Shown piece by piece: positions 9,037 through 17,914 of a DNA stretch of 21,753 nt (position 1 is the first letter of the stretch; each line of letters opens with the position of its first letter). The notes under the pieces are model-generated. The model was not told where the DNA came from and did no database searches. It was given only the letters and a program-made list of their open reading frames with translations. The DNA is from a virus. Position numbers and translations under genes: made by a program. Location: positions 1 to 21,753 of IMG/VR virus record IMGVR_UViG_3300025483_000083. One strand, written 5' to 3'.

Positions 9037-12000
9037 ATGGCAAATAGAATCCAATTAAGACGTGACGGCGCTCAGCAGTGGGCAAACGTCAACCCTATCC
9101 TTGCCCAGGGCGAGTTAGGTATCGAAATTGATACCTCACGTCTGAAGATCGGGGATGGTGTTACTGCGTGGAACTCTCTGAAGTATGAGAGGCCGCTTGA
9201 AACGGAATCAAATACTGCTAACACCCTGGTTAAAAGGGATGCTGACGGTAACTTTGAAGCAGGTGCCATTACTGCTTCACTGATTGGTAATTCTGCAACC
9301 GCTACTCGTCTGGCAAACGCTCGCCAGATCCAACTGGGTGGCGACATGTCTGGTAGCGGCACGTTTGATGGATCCTCAAACCTGACCATTACTGCAGAAT
9401 TGAATTATGTGGTGGCACTGCCCCACTACGATCCTACTGACCTAGACGCAACAGGCACCTATACTCGTATTACGGTTGACTCTCGGGGACGTATCGTTGA
9501 TGCTGACTCTCCTACAGACCTGGCATCCTACGGCATTGCGGACGCACAACCTTTAGACAGTGATCTGACATCACTGTCAAATATGACCACCTTCGGTTTT
9601 CTCTCTCGTCAGGCAGAGGGTAGTATCGTTTCTAGGACCATTACTGGTGGTAGTGGTCGTATTATTGTCCAGAATGGTAACGCACAGGCATCTAATCCAT
9701 TCCTTGATCTGGCAGATACCACAGTTGTGGTGGGTAAATATAACCCCATCTCAGCAATGGATCCACTGGTCGATCCTTTGATCAGTGCTACAACTGGTGA
9801 GGAAACTGTTAATACAGTCAACTTCCAAGTTGACAGATATGGTCGCCTCATCTATGCTAATACCTCACCAATCGCTACTGCGACTCAGGGGGCAAAGGAT
9901 GGCACATCTTTCACCACTTACGATAACGCTACTGCGTATCCTAGATTCAGCAAGATTATTGCATCTAATGGCAGAACGTATCAGGCTGCTATTAGGGATA
10001 TCCCCGCAGGACTCGGCGAACCATCACACAACACCCAACAGGGCGATTCAGACGATCAGGGTGGATGGAGAGATCTGGGTACTGATGCAGTCGAGCAAAA
10101 GGGTGTTGCGAGTTTCGACCAAGAAGATTTCGACGTAGACGCAAACGGTCACGTCACAATTAGTGAGAATGCAATTGAGAATTCTCAAATGCAGTCCCAT
10201 GGTCTGTTAATGTTTACGGATCAAAATGCAACAGAAACATTTGAGCTTGACCGCGAGCGCACAACTGATAATGCTTATCATGGCATTACCACCATTAACC
10301 ACGTTAATGTTAATAACAGGACAGGGGGTAGCGTATTCCGTGTCGTTGGTTACGATACTGCTGAGTATCCTTTTCAACCTGGCATTTTGGATCAGGGCAA
10401 TTCCTACCCTGCTGTTGCTGCTGACGACGCTAATGGTAACGGTGACGCAAACTGGGGATCGAGTTATACTGGTCTTATTGACATTAACCTCGATACTACC
10501 GTATCTGGTAATATTACTCTTGATGTTACAAAAGACAACCAGTTTATTAAGAGGACATCGGGTAATGTAGATTTCCACCTCGAAGTAAACGAGGCGGAAG
10601 ATCGTAACATGAATATCACCGCCAACAATGCTGATGGTGGTGGCACTGCAAATATCAATATCACTGCTGACAATGAGATTACGATCTCCAGCACTGACGC
10701 TGCATACTTTGTTAACGTAGAGGACTACAGATTCCAATACAACGTTCTGAGCACCCGTGACGCTACCATGGTGCTCGATCCAGGGGACGATGATGCAGCG
10801 ACGGGTCTTGTGCAAATCCGTGGTGACTTGCAGGTGGACGGCATCACAACCACTGTAAACTCAGTGGTCATGACTGTACAAGATCCGATCATCACCCTGG
10901 GTGGTGAAGACACACTTGTTGCAGATGATAACAAAGATCGCGGTATTGAATTTAGGTATTATGATACCCAAGAGAGATTTGGATTCTATGGTTGGGACGA
11001 AGATTATGCGGACTCTAATATATGGAATGGCACTGGCGGTTATCGCTTCCTCTACAACGCGACTAACACAAATGAAGTTTTCTCTGGTACAGACGCTGCT
11101 GTCATTGCTGGTAACCTCCGACTAACTACCAATACGGATTCCACTTGGAAGACCCCAACAACAGGCACCCTGGTGGTGACTGGTGGTGCAGGTATTTCTT
11201 CTAACCTTAACGTTGGTGGCACTACCTATATCCAAGGCAACACTGAGATTGACGGCACGGTTGATATCGATGCCAACTTCGCAGTCAGGACTGCTGGTCA
11301 TGTAAACAAAGTTACTATCGAGAGTGCTACAGGTAACACTGTTATTGAAGGCACCTTAGATGTCCAACTGGACACCGAGATCACTGACAACCTGACTGTC
11401 CGTGCAGACAACAAAGAGTTTAAGATCCAGACTGATGCTGGTGTAACTAAGTTTGTTGTTGACACTGACAATGGTAACAGCGTCATTAGTGGCACCGTTA
11501 ATATTATTGGTGCAACTGACATCGACGACACCCTTAATGTAGATGGTGATGTTACCTTTAACTCTAACTTCGATCTGGATGGCACAGCAACCTTCCATGA
11601 CACTATCCATATGGATACTGGTGCGAAGGAGTTTAAGATCTCCAATGGTGGTACTCAGAAATTCCAAATTTCGTCTACCAATGGTAACACTGACATTGAA
11701 GGTAGTCTGAATGTTGGTGGTTTCAATACCTTCGAGCGCACCAACAACATCGCAGTTGATGCGACCACCTCAGAATCTGACATTACCTTAGCAACCGATG
11801 GTGCTATCACCGTCGCTGGTGGTGTCAACATTGAGAAGGATGTGAGGATCGGTGGTGACCTCTACATGGGCGACCGCATTGTCGTCAAGGACGCTGGCAC
11901 TGCCCGCACCCGTCCTTCCCTAATGAATAATCTTGATGTCCTGTATCGTCAGGTCATCGGTGGTAGTGCAACACACAACGCAACCTTCGCTACTGACACA

Positions 12001-15000
12001 AGTGCTCAACTGAGAGTCACTGGTGGTGTGGGTATTGGACAAGATCTCCACGTTGGTGATGACTTCTACATTGGTAAACTCAACAGTAATGATACTATTG
12101 AATTTAGTATCCTGGGTGAGTCTGGTTACACAACCATCGGTCGTGTGGGTCAGGGTAATGCTACTGACGGTGCTCTGGTTGTCCACGGTGATGCAACATT
12201 CAACCGTGAGTTGAATATCACTGGTGCTCTGACGACTATTGGTGATTCTAATACGGATGTATTTACAGTCAACGCTGTCTCCACCTTTACTGACAATGTA
12301 ACTATTAATGGCGATCTGGAAGTTGATCAGAATGTGATCATCAACCAGAATCTCACAGTCCATGGCACAACCACCACTGTGAATTCCACGGTGGTCACTC
12401 TGGATGATCCTATCGTTACTCTAGGTGGTGATACCGCTCCTGGATCTGACGATGGTAAGGACCGTGGTGTTGAATTTAGATACTACGATTCAACCGCTCG
12501 GGTTGGTTTCTTTGGTTGGGATAACTCAGCATCACGCTATGCTCTTTATCACAACGCTACCAATAGCAGTGAAGTATTCAATGGCACCAGATCTGGTATG
12601 GATGCAGGTAGTATTAAATTATTTGATACTACAAACTCGTCTTCTGCTTCCACAGGCACACTGATTGTTGGTGGTGGTGCAGGATTCGGACTTACTGTTA
12701 ATATAGGTCAGGACCTTTTCGTAACTAGAAATGTTGGCATTACTGGCAATACAGATATTACTGGCACTCTTGACGTTGCTGATGACTTCGCTGTATCTAC
12801 GACCTTCACAGTCGATGCACAAACTGGTAATACTTTCGCTAACGGTACATTCACTGTTAATGGCAACAGCACTATCGGTAATGCTGGGTCAGATTCTCAT
12901 ACAGTAAACGGCACAGTCCAGTTTAATCATGCACTGACTGGTGCAGCACGAGCAAACATTCGTGATCTTAAGATCGGCACAGACGCTGCTAACGAGATTG
13001 GCACTCTTTCTGGTAACCTCATCCTTGACTCCGCTGGCGGCACTGTCAATATCACAAACAATGCTGATGTAGACGGAGACCTCAATGTTGATGGCAATAC
13101 ACAGATTGATGGCACGCTCACAGTCGATGGCAATGTCACTCTCGGCAATGCTGGGACGGATGCACATGTGGTTACAGGCACAGTCACCTTCAATCAGGCG
13201 ATTACCTCCACAGACATCACGGCAGATAGCGTCAAGATCGGCGTTGATGGTGCGACCGAAATCTCCACCACAACAGGAGACCTGATTCTTGACTCTGCAG
13301 GTGGTAAAGTCCATGTCACAGACAATGCTGAGATCGATGGATTCCTCCAAGTAGATGGCAACACTACTTTGGGTAATGCTTCTAGCGACACTCTGATAGT
13401 TAACGCTACATCTACATTTAATGCTGCAATCACCTCTACTGACATCACCGCCGACTCTGTGCAGATTGGCGTCTCTGGTGCATCTGAGATTGATACCTCT
13501 GCTGGTAACCTGACACTGGATTCTACTGGTGGCACAGTCATTGTTGATGACAACCTCAACGTTGCTGGTAACAGCATCTTCACGGGTCAGATGACTGTCA
13601 ATGACAGCATCATCCTTGATTCCACTAACGAAGCATTTATCATCAGATCTTCTCTGGTTGATAGATTCACTGTTGACACTGACAATGGTAACACCTTCAT
13701 TGCTGGCACAACTCAGATCGAAGGTCTGACAACCATCAATGATAACGTTGATATCAACGGTAACGCTGATGTCTCTGGCACATCCACACTGGGTGATGTT
13801 GTTAGTATCACTGATACTACTAACGCATCTACTGGCAATAACTTCTCTGCCTCTGGTGCTCTGAGAGTTGCTGGTGGTGCATCTATCGCTAGGGATCTGT
13901 CAGTCGGAGAAGACTTCAAGGTCTATGGTGACTTTGAGGTAGATGGTAACGTTGTCCAGAAAGGTAACCAGGAATTCCGTGGTCGCGTTGAATTCACTAA
14001 GAATGAGACCGCATCTCGTCTTACTGGCAACTGTGCAATCATGGTGCCTAATGGTGGCGTGGCAATCTACGAAGATTCCTTCTTCGGTGAGGATCTATTC
14101 ATCGGACCTGACCAGAATGAGACCATCACCTTCTTCGGTGCTACTGGTAATGCTACCTTCGATGGCGCAGTTACGTCTTCTACTCTTAGTGCCACCACAG
14201 GTAACATCGCTACCATCAACACGACTTCCAACATCACCGTTGGTGGATCGATCATTGTCAACACTAACAAGTTTATTGTTGCAGGTGCCTCTGGTAACAC
14301 AGACATCGCTGGCACTCTGGATGTTGTTGGTAACACTGTCCTGGCAGCACAACTCAATGTCCAGAATGCAGTTGACTTTGACAGCACTCTGAATGTTGAC
14401 GGCGCTACCACATTCAACGCTACCATCACTCAAAACAGCACATCTCTCTTCAGAGATAACGTTGTTGTCCGTGGTGCTTCTAAGGTCCTGCAACTGCAGA
14501 ATGGTGCTAACGTCACCAAGGTTGAATTGCAGTCCACCACTGGTAACATTATTGCTGCTGGTCTTACTCAGACCAACACTCTGGATGTTGTCAGCAATGC
14601 AACTATCGGTGGCACTCTGGGTGTCACGGGTCAGATTACTGGTAACGTCACTGGTGACCTTACAGGCACCGCAGATAAAGCACTGCTGGTTGATGTTACT
14701 GAGACTGCAACTTCTAACCTGACTTACTATCCTGCATTCGTCTCTACGAATAATGGATTCACTGAGGTCCGCACAGACTCCAGCAACCTTACATATAACC
14801 CTAGCACCAATACGCTGCAGGTTAACAACTTCAAATCAACCACTGACTTTGAAGTCCAAGGTAACTTGAATGTTACTGGGGCGATTACATTCTTCCAGTC
14901 ACAGGTTGGTAGTATTGCTAACCATGACACTGATGCTCTGACAGAAGGCACCAGCAACCTCTATTTCACTGATGAGAGAGTTGATGATCGTGTTGCTGCT

Positions 15001-15993
15001 CTGATCAACGGTGGCACGGGTATCTCTGCTACCTATGATGATCTGGGTAATCTGCTGACTCTGAGTGCAGTCCAGTCTGATATCAATACTGATAACCTAA
15101 CTGAAGGCAGCACCAACCTGTTTACCACCGCTACTCGCACCCGCACTCACTTCACCTATGGCACTGGTATTCAACTCTCTACTGGCGATCTGTCAATTGC
15201 CTTTAATGAGTTTACCTCCGATAACATTGTTGAGGGTTCTACAAACCTCTTCATCACAGACTCTCGCGTCCGTGGTGCTCTGAGTGCTGGTGGTGATCTC
15301 AACTACAATGCTTCCACTGGCAGATTCAGCATCGATCAGGCAGACCTGAATGTTGATGATCTGATCTCCTTGACAGGTCGTGCTAACGGGTCTACTCACC
15401 TGTCAGCATTCACTGGCAGCACGATCACTGACAACAACACCATTAAGGGTGCTTTGCAAGAGTTGGAGACATCTCTTGAGTTGAAGCAAAATGCTTCTGC
15501 CTTGGGCAGTGCTGCCTTTACGGCATCCACTGCATATGCAACTTCATCCCAAGGCGCATTGGCAGACTCTGCAATTCAACCTGCAGATCTAGCAACTGTC
15601 GCTACCACAGGTGCTTATAGTGACCTGTCTGGTCTGCCCACACTGGGCACTGCTGCTGCAACTGCTTCTACTGATTATGCTACTTCTTCTCAGGGTGCTC
15701 TGGCAGATACTGCTATCCAACCTGCTGACTTGGCGACTGTTGCTACCAGTGGATCATATAATGATTTGTCCAACCTGCCTACGCTCTTCTCTGGTGCTTA
15801 TGCAGATCTGACTGGCAAACCCACCCTTGGCACTGCCGCCGCTACTAACAGCACTGCATATGCAACTGCTGCACAGGGTGCTCTCGCAGACTCTGCACTT
15901 CAAGCAGAGACGATTACATTAGCAACCCTTAAAGCAGAAGTCGCTGCTTCCACCGACTTTGCTGACTTCAAGTCCCGTATCGCTGCTCTCTGA
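9037..15993 (+). CDS. Giant repetitive tail-fibre-like protein (2318 aa)
   Basis: Residues 1-52 (MANRIQLRRDGAQQWANVNP, then GELGIEIDTSRLKIGDGVTA) are the N-terminal module common to phage tail fibres and resembling that of the Bordetella phage major tropism determinant. A tail-fibre repeat follows (TATRLANARQIQLGGDMSGS, about 87-106), then a block with ASYGIADAQPLDSDLTSL. Most of the rest (about 500-1950) is beta-type repeats of the pattern G-T-L-x-V-x-G/D-N, with two copies of an RDP/DDP-(I/V)-(I/V)TLGG...GFxGWD module and three tandem copies of a GNAG/SSD module. Near the C-terminus are EGxxNLxxT repeats, then DLSxLPTLGTAA / QGALADxAIQ repeats, and a short end ADFKSRIAAL. No endosialidase-type chaperone domain is visible. 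It precedes gp13, in the slot of T4 genes 11, 12 and wac; receptor binding is inferred. Confidence 0.83.
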   Translation: MANRIQLRRDGAQQWANVNPILAQGELGIEIDTSRLKIGDGVTAWNSLKYERPLETESNTANTLVKRDADGNFEAGAITASLIGNSATATRLANARQIQLGGDMSGSGTFDGSSNLTITAELNYVVALPHYDPTDLDATGTYTRITVDSRGRIVDADSPTDLASYGIADAQPLDSDLTSLSNMTTFGFLSRQAEGSIVSRTITGGSGRIIVQNGNAQASNPFLDLADTTVVVGKYNPISAMDPLVDPLISATTGEETVNTVNFQVDRYGRLIYANTSPIATATQGAKDGTSFTTYDNATAYPRFSKIIASNGRTYQAAIRDIPAGLGEPSHNTQQGDSDDQGGWRDLGTDAVEQKGVASFDQEDFDVDANGHVTISENAIENSQMQSHGLLMFTDQNATETFELDRERTTDNAYHGITTINHVNVNNRTGGSVFRVVGYDTAEYPFQPGILDQGNSYPAVAADDANGNGDANWGSSYTGLIDINLDTTVSGNITLDVTKDNQFIKRTSGNVDFHLEVNEAEDRNMNITANNADGGGTANINITADNEITISSTDAAYFVNVEDYRFQYNVLSTRDATMVLDPGDDDAATGLVQIRGDLQVDGITTTVNSVVMTVQDPIITLGGEDTLVADDNKDRGIEFRYYDTQERFGFYGWDEDYADSNIWNGTGGYRFLYNATNTNEVFSGTDAAVIAGNLRLTTNTDSTWKTPTTGTLVVTGGAGISSNLNVGGTTYIQGNTEIDGTVDIDANFAVRTAGHVNKVTIESATGNTVIEGTLDVQLDTEITDNLTVRADNKEFKIQTDAGVTKFVVDTDNGNSVISGTVNIIGATDIDDTLNVDGDVTFNSNFDLDGTATFHDTIHMDTGAKEFKISNGGTQKFQISSTNGNTDIEGSLNVGGFNTFERTNNIAVDATTSESDITLATDGAITVAGGVNIEKDVRIGGDLYMGDRIVVKDAGTARTRPSLMNNLDVLYRQVIGGSATHNATFATDTSAQLRVTGGVGIGQDLHVGDDFYIGKLNSNDTIEFSILGESGYTTIGRVGQGNATDGALVVHGDATFNRELNITGALTTIGDSNTDVFTVNAVSTFTDNVTINGDLEVDQNVIINQNLTVHGTTTTVNSTVVTLDDPIVTLGGDTAPGSDDGKDRGVEFRYYDSTARVGFFGWDNSASRYALYHNATNSSEVFNGTRSGMDAGSIKLFDTTNSSSASTGTLIVGGGAGFGLTVNIGQDLFVTRNVGITGNTDITGTLDVADDFAVSTTFTVDAQTGNTFANGTFTVNGNSTIGNAGSDSHTVNGTVQFNHALTGAARANIRDLKIGTDAANEIGTLSGNLILDSAGGTVNITNNADVDGDLNVDGNTQIDGTLTVDGNVTLGNAGTDAHVVTGTVTFNQAITSTDITADSVKIGVDGATEISTTTGDLILDSAGGKVHVTDNAEIDGFLQVDGNTTLGNASSDTLIVNATSTFNAAITSTDITADSVQIGVSGASEIDTSAGNLTLDSTGGTVIVDDNLNVAGNSIFTGQMTVNDSIILDSTNEAFIIRSSLVDRFTVDTDNGNTFIAGTTQIEGLTTINDNVDINGNADVSGTSTLGDVVSITDTTNASTGNNFSASGALRVAGGASIARDLSVGEDFKVYGDFEVDGNVVQKGNQEFRGRVEFTKNETASRLTGNCAIMVPNGGVAIYEDSFFGEDLFIGPDQNETITFFGATGNATFDGAVTSSTLSATTGNIATINTTSNITVGGSIIVNTNKFIVAGASGNTDIAGTLDVVGNTVLAAQLNVQNAVDFDSTLNVDGATTFNATITQNSTSLFRDNVVVRGASKVLQLQNGANVTKVELQSTTGNIIAAGLTQTNTLDVVSNATIGGTLGVTGQITGNVTGDLTGTADKALLVDVTETATSNLTYYPAFVSTNNGFTEVRTDSSNLTYNPSTNTLQVNNFKSTTDFEVQGNLNVTGAITFFQSQVGSIANHDTDALTEGTSNLYFTDERVDDRVAALINGGTGISATYDDLGNLLTLSAVQSDINTDNLTEGSTNLFTTATRTRTHFTYGTGIQLSTGDLSIAFNEFTSDNIVEGSTNLFITDSRVRGALSAGGDLNYNASTGRFSIDQADLNVDDLISLTGRANGSTHLSAFTGSTITDNNTIKGALQELETSLELKQNASALGSAAFTASTAYATSSQGALADSAIQPADLATVATTGAYSDLSGLPTLGTAAATASTDYATSSQGALADTAIQPADLATVATSGSYNDLSNLPTLFSGAYADLTGKPTLGTAAATNSTAYATAAQGALADSALQAETITLATLKAEVAASTDFADFKSRIAAL
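10840..11118 (+). repeat. Fibre module A, copy 1 (TLGG / GFYGWD)
   Basis: Codes for a block with TTTVNSVVMTVQDPIITLGG, DNKDRGIEFRYYD and FGFYGWD, ending near EVFSGTDAAVIAGNLRL. It is repeated with clear protein similarity at 12364-12630, about 508 residues further on, so it is a duplicated domain inside one gene. I recall the same block in fibres of other marine T4-like phages; its fold and function are unknown. Confidence 0.75.
12364..12630 (+). repeat. Fibre module A, copy 2 (TLGG / GFFGWD)
   Basis: Second copy of the module at 10840-11118: TTTVNSTVVTLDDPIVTLGG, DGKDRGVEFRYYD, VGFFGWD, then EVFNGTRSGMDAGSIKLFD. It is slightly shorter than copy 1 because the loop after GWD is shorter. The cores are nearly identical in protein but differ at many third codon positions, so the duplication is not recent. 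Confidence 0.75.
12856..13545 (+). repeat. Three tandem copies of a 76-89 residue fibre repeat
   Basis: Copies start at 12856, 13123 and 13351 (residues about 1274, 1363 and 1439). Each begins V-(N/D)-G-N-x-T-(I/L)-G-N-A, continues through a V-x-G/A-T-x-x-F-N stretch, then (I/V)-G-x-(D/S)-(G/A)-A-x-E-I and L-x-L-D-S-(A/T)-G-G. Copies 2 and 3 share SxxITSTDITADSV-type cores. This looks like stepwise unit duplication in an elongated beta-structured shaft. Confidence 0.75.
15520..15900 (+). repeat. C-terminal fibre repeats (QGALAD / LPTLGTAA)
   Basis: Units of about 40-60 residues: AYATSSQGALADSAIQPADL, then a DLSGLPTLGTAA block, repeated with DYATSSQGALADTAIQ and DLSNLPTL, and a last partial copy DLTGKPTLGTAA to AYATAAQGALADSA. 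Units of this kind are common near the ends of phage tail fibres. The DNA copies are similar enough to be possible recombination substrates. Confidence 0.75.
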
Positions 15994-15999
15994 TAACTA

Positions 16000-16800
16000 A
16001 TGGCAATTCTAACTTCCCAAGCTGAATTGGCGGCGTATGCTAAGCGCCGCCTGGGTGATCCTGTCGTCGAAGTGAATGTCTCCGACGATCAAGTTAATGA
16101 TGCTATCGAATACACACTACAGAAATTCCAGCAGTTTCACTACGATGGATGTGAGCGTGTATACCTGAAGCACCTAATTACTCAGGATGTTGTTGATCGT
16201 GCTAAGTTATCTACCCAGACAACTGCTAAAGCAGGTAACGATCTTTGGAAGGAAGGTAACGGATATATTGAAGTCCCTGATCATATCCTTGCCATTGAAG
16301 GACTCTTCTCGTATACAGATAAAGGATCGTCAAACATCTTTGACATTCGTTATCAGATGAGACTGAATGATTTGTATGACTTTACGTCTACACAGTTTTA
16401 TCATTACTACATGGTTAAGCAGCACCTGGAGACTATTGATTTTCTCCTGGAAGGCATGAGACCTATTCGTTATCATGCAGTGCAAGATCGTCTTTACATT
16501 GACTGGGACTGGCCAGCAGATGCTCTGGTAGGTCAGTATATTGTGATTAAGGCATACCGTGCTCTCGATCCTACAACCTGGAATGAGATCTACAATCAAT
16601 TGTGGGTCAAAGACTATGCAACTGCAAAGATCAAAAAGCAATGGGGCACAAACCTCACCAAGTTTAACGGTGTCCAGATGCCTGGTGGTATCACACTGAA
16701 TGGTGAGATGATTTACAACGATGCTGTTAACGAGCTCAAGGAGCTTGAAGAGCAACTACGCTCCCAATGGGAGCTTCCACCTCTAGATATGATTGGTTGA
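16000..16800 (+). CDS. 13: Neck protein gp13 (T4-like head completion)
   Basis: In T4, gp13 and gp14 form the neck that seals the filled capsid and provides the tail-joining site. The N-terminal region (about 7-60) carries AKRRLGDPVVEVNVSDDQVN and then AIEYTLQKFQQFHYDGCERV, the pattern I recall for cyanophage gp13: a Leu-Gly-x-Pro-Val-(I/V) start and a helix ending in F-H-x-D-G. At 266 residues it is somewhat shorter than T4 gp13 (about 309). The start ATG follows the fibre-gene stop by 6 bases and lacks an obvious Shine-Dalgarno, suggesting translational coupling. The next gene begins 1 base after its stop. The identity is strengthened by the immediately following gp14 and gp15. Confidence 0.88.
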   Translation: MAILTSQAELAAYAKRRLGDPVVEVNVSDDQVNDAIEYTLQKFQQFHYDGCERVYLKHLITQDVVDRAKLSTQTTAKAGNDLWKEGNGYIEVPDHILAIEGLFSYTDKGSSNIFDIRYQMRLNDLYDFTSTQFYHYYMVKQHLETIDFLLEGMRPIRYHAVQDRLYIDWDWPADALVGQYIVIKAYRALDPTTWNEIYNQLWVKDYATAKIKKQWGTNLTKFNGVQMPGGITLNGEMIYNDAVNELKELEEQLRSQWELPPLDMIG

Positions 16801-16801
16801 T

Positions 16802-17914
16802 ATGGCACTCAATCCTTACTTCACTCAAGGCACTACAGGTGAGCAGAATCTTCAAGAGAGTCTGGTCATCGAGCAGATCAAGATGTTTGGGAAAAACGTA
16901 TACTACGTCCCTCGCACCTTGGTTAAGGAAGACACTATCTTCACAGAGGATACGTTGTCTGAATTTAATGAGGCATTTCAAATTGAAGCATACATTGAAG
17001 ATGCTTCAGGTTTCCGTGGTGACGGAGACATGTTTAGTAAGTTTGGCGTAAGAATCTCTGATCAATGCACCTTTATCATTGCTAGGAAAAGATTTACTGA
17101 GGCAGTGGATGACAATACCACTCTCATTGTAGAAGGTAGACCTAACGAGGGTGATCTAATTCACTTCCCTCTGGTAGGTAAGACCTTTGAGATCCAGTTT
17201 GTTGAGCATGAAGTCCCATTCTTCCAGTTGGGTAAGATTCATACATGGGGTCTTCGCTGTGAGTTGTTTGAATACAGCGACGAGGATATTGATACTGGTA
17301 TTGCAGAGATCGATGCTATCCAAACAAACTTTGCTGCATCGATTAAACTTGTCATGGATCCTGGTGGCACAGGAGACTTCCAGATTGGTGAAGAGATCGT
17401 TGGTGATCTTTATCGTGCAAAAGCAACTGCAACTATCTCTGGTGATGCGGTAGATGCAATTGCATTAACTGATGCTGGCAACCATTACAATCAAGCATTA
17501 CCACCTACAGTTACTATCTCAGGAGGTGGTGGAAATGGTGCTACAGCGACTGCTACAGTTAACGCTAGTGGGCTTGTTACTGGCATTGCTATTACATCTG
17601 GCGGGAGTGGTTACACTTCTGCACCTACTGTCAGCATCGACTACTCACCTAAAGACAACAGAGCAGAAGTTAAGTCTTGGAATAACGCAACCCGTGCCCT
17701 AGAGGTTGTCAACCGCACTGGCACATTCAATACGGGTGAGACTGTTAAGGGTCTAACCTCAGATGCTCTCTGGAGTCCTGAGACTTACAACACACTAAAT
17801 AATACTAACCTCAGTGATACCATCGATCAAAACTTCAACATCGAGTCTGAAGCAGATGATATCCTTGATTTTACTGAGACCAATCCCTTTGGCGAATTTG
17901 GTGACGCAGACTGA
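16802..17914 (+). CDS. 14: Neck protein gp14 (T4-like) with inserted beta-repeat modules
   Basis: The start is taken as ATG 16802, giving MALNPYFTQGTTGEQNLQES; an upstream in-frame TTG at 16793 would overlap gp13 and adds nothing conserved. Matches to T4 gp14 as remembered: LNPY, the YYVPR motif (residues about 36-40), IFTEDTL, FSKFGVRISDQ, then EGDLIHFPLVGKTFEIQFVE and FFQLGK (about 116-145), and an acidic C-terminal NPFGEFGD end. It pairs with gp13 at the head-tail joint. At 370 residues it is more than 100 longer than T4 gp14 (about 256). The excess sits around residues 188-325 and consists of GE-x-x-x-G and GGSGYT-type modules shared with gp8. Stop and the gp15 start overlap by one base. 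Confidence 0.9.
   Translation: MALNPYFTQGTTGEQNLQESLVIEQIKMFGKNVYYVPRTLVKEDTIFTEDTLSEFNEAFQIEAYIEDASGFRGDGDMFSKFGVRISDQCTFIIARKRFTEAVDDNTTLIVEGRPNEGDLIHFPLVGKTFEIQFVEHEVPFFQLGKIHTWGLRCELFEYSDEDIDTGIAEIDAIQTNFAASIKLVMDPGGTGDFQIGEEIVGDLYRAKATATISGDAVDAIALTDAGNHYNQALPPTVTISGGGGNGATATATVNASGLVTGIAITSGGSGYTSAPTVSIDYSPKDNRAEVKSWNNATRALEVVNRTGTFNTGETVKGLTSDALWSPETYNTLNNTNLSDTIDQNFNIESEADDILDFTETNPFGEFGDAD
17365..17770 (+). other. Inserted SGA/GGSGYT-type modules within gp14
   Basis: The region starts with FQIGEEIVGDLYRAKATATI, continues with a Gly-rich ISGGGGNGATATATV block and TSGGSGYTSAPTVSIDYS, and ends with RAEVKSWNNATRALEV followed by GTFNTGETVKGLTSD. The last part closely parallels gp8 (ARGRVISWNSTTKVL) and the giant protein (ARGRVIQFINSTLRL). 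It is absent from T4 gp14 as I remember it and replaces the expected short C-terminal linker. Confidence 0.65.

Noticed and set aside
10207-10815. 202-codon open frame on the minus strand inside the fibre gene
   Set aside because: It is antisense to a clearly coding frame with strong codon bias, its translation is Val/Ile/Cys-rich with no recognisable motif, and it lacks a plausible ribosome binding site. Similar minus-strand frames (42-713, 12889-13350, 11920-12363, 18097-18831) are rejected for the same reasons.
12856-13545. CRISPR-like or direct-repeat array
   Set aside because: The repeats are diverged, in frame, 76-89 codons long and inside a fibre gene; they are protein-domain repeats with no spacer structure.
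16793-16804. TTG start for gp14 at 16793
   Set aside because: It would overlap gp13 and add three unconserved residues; ATG 16802 gives the expected MALNPY start.
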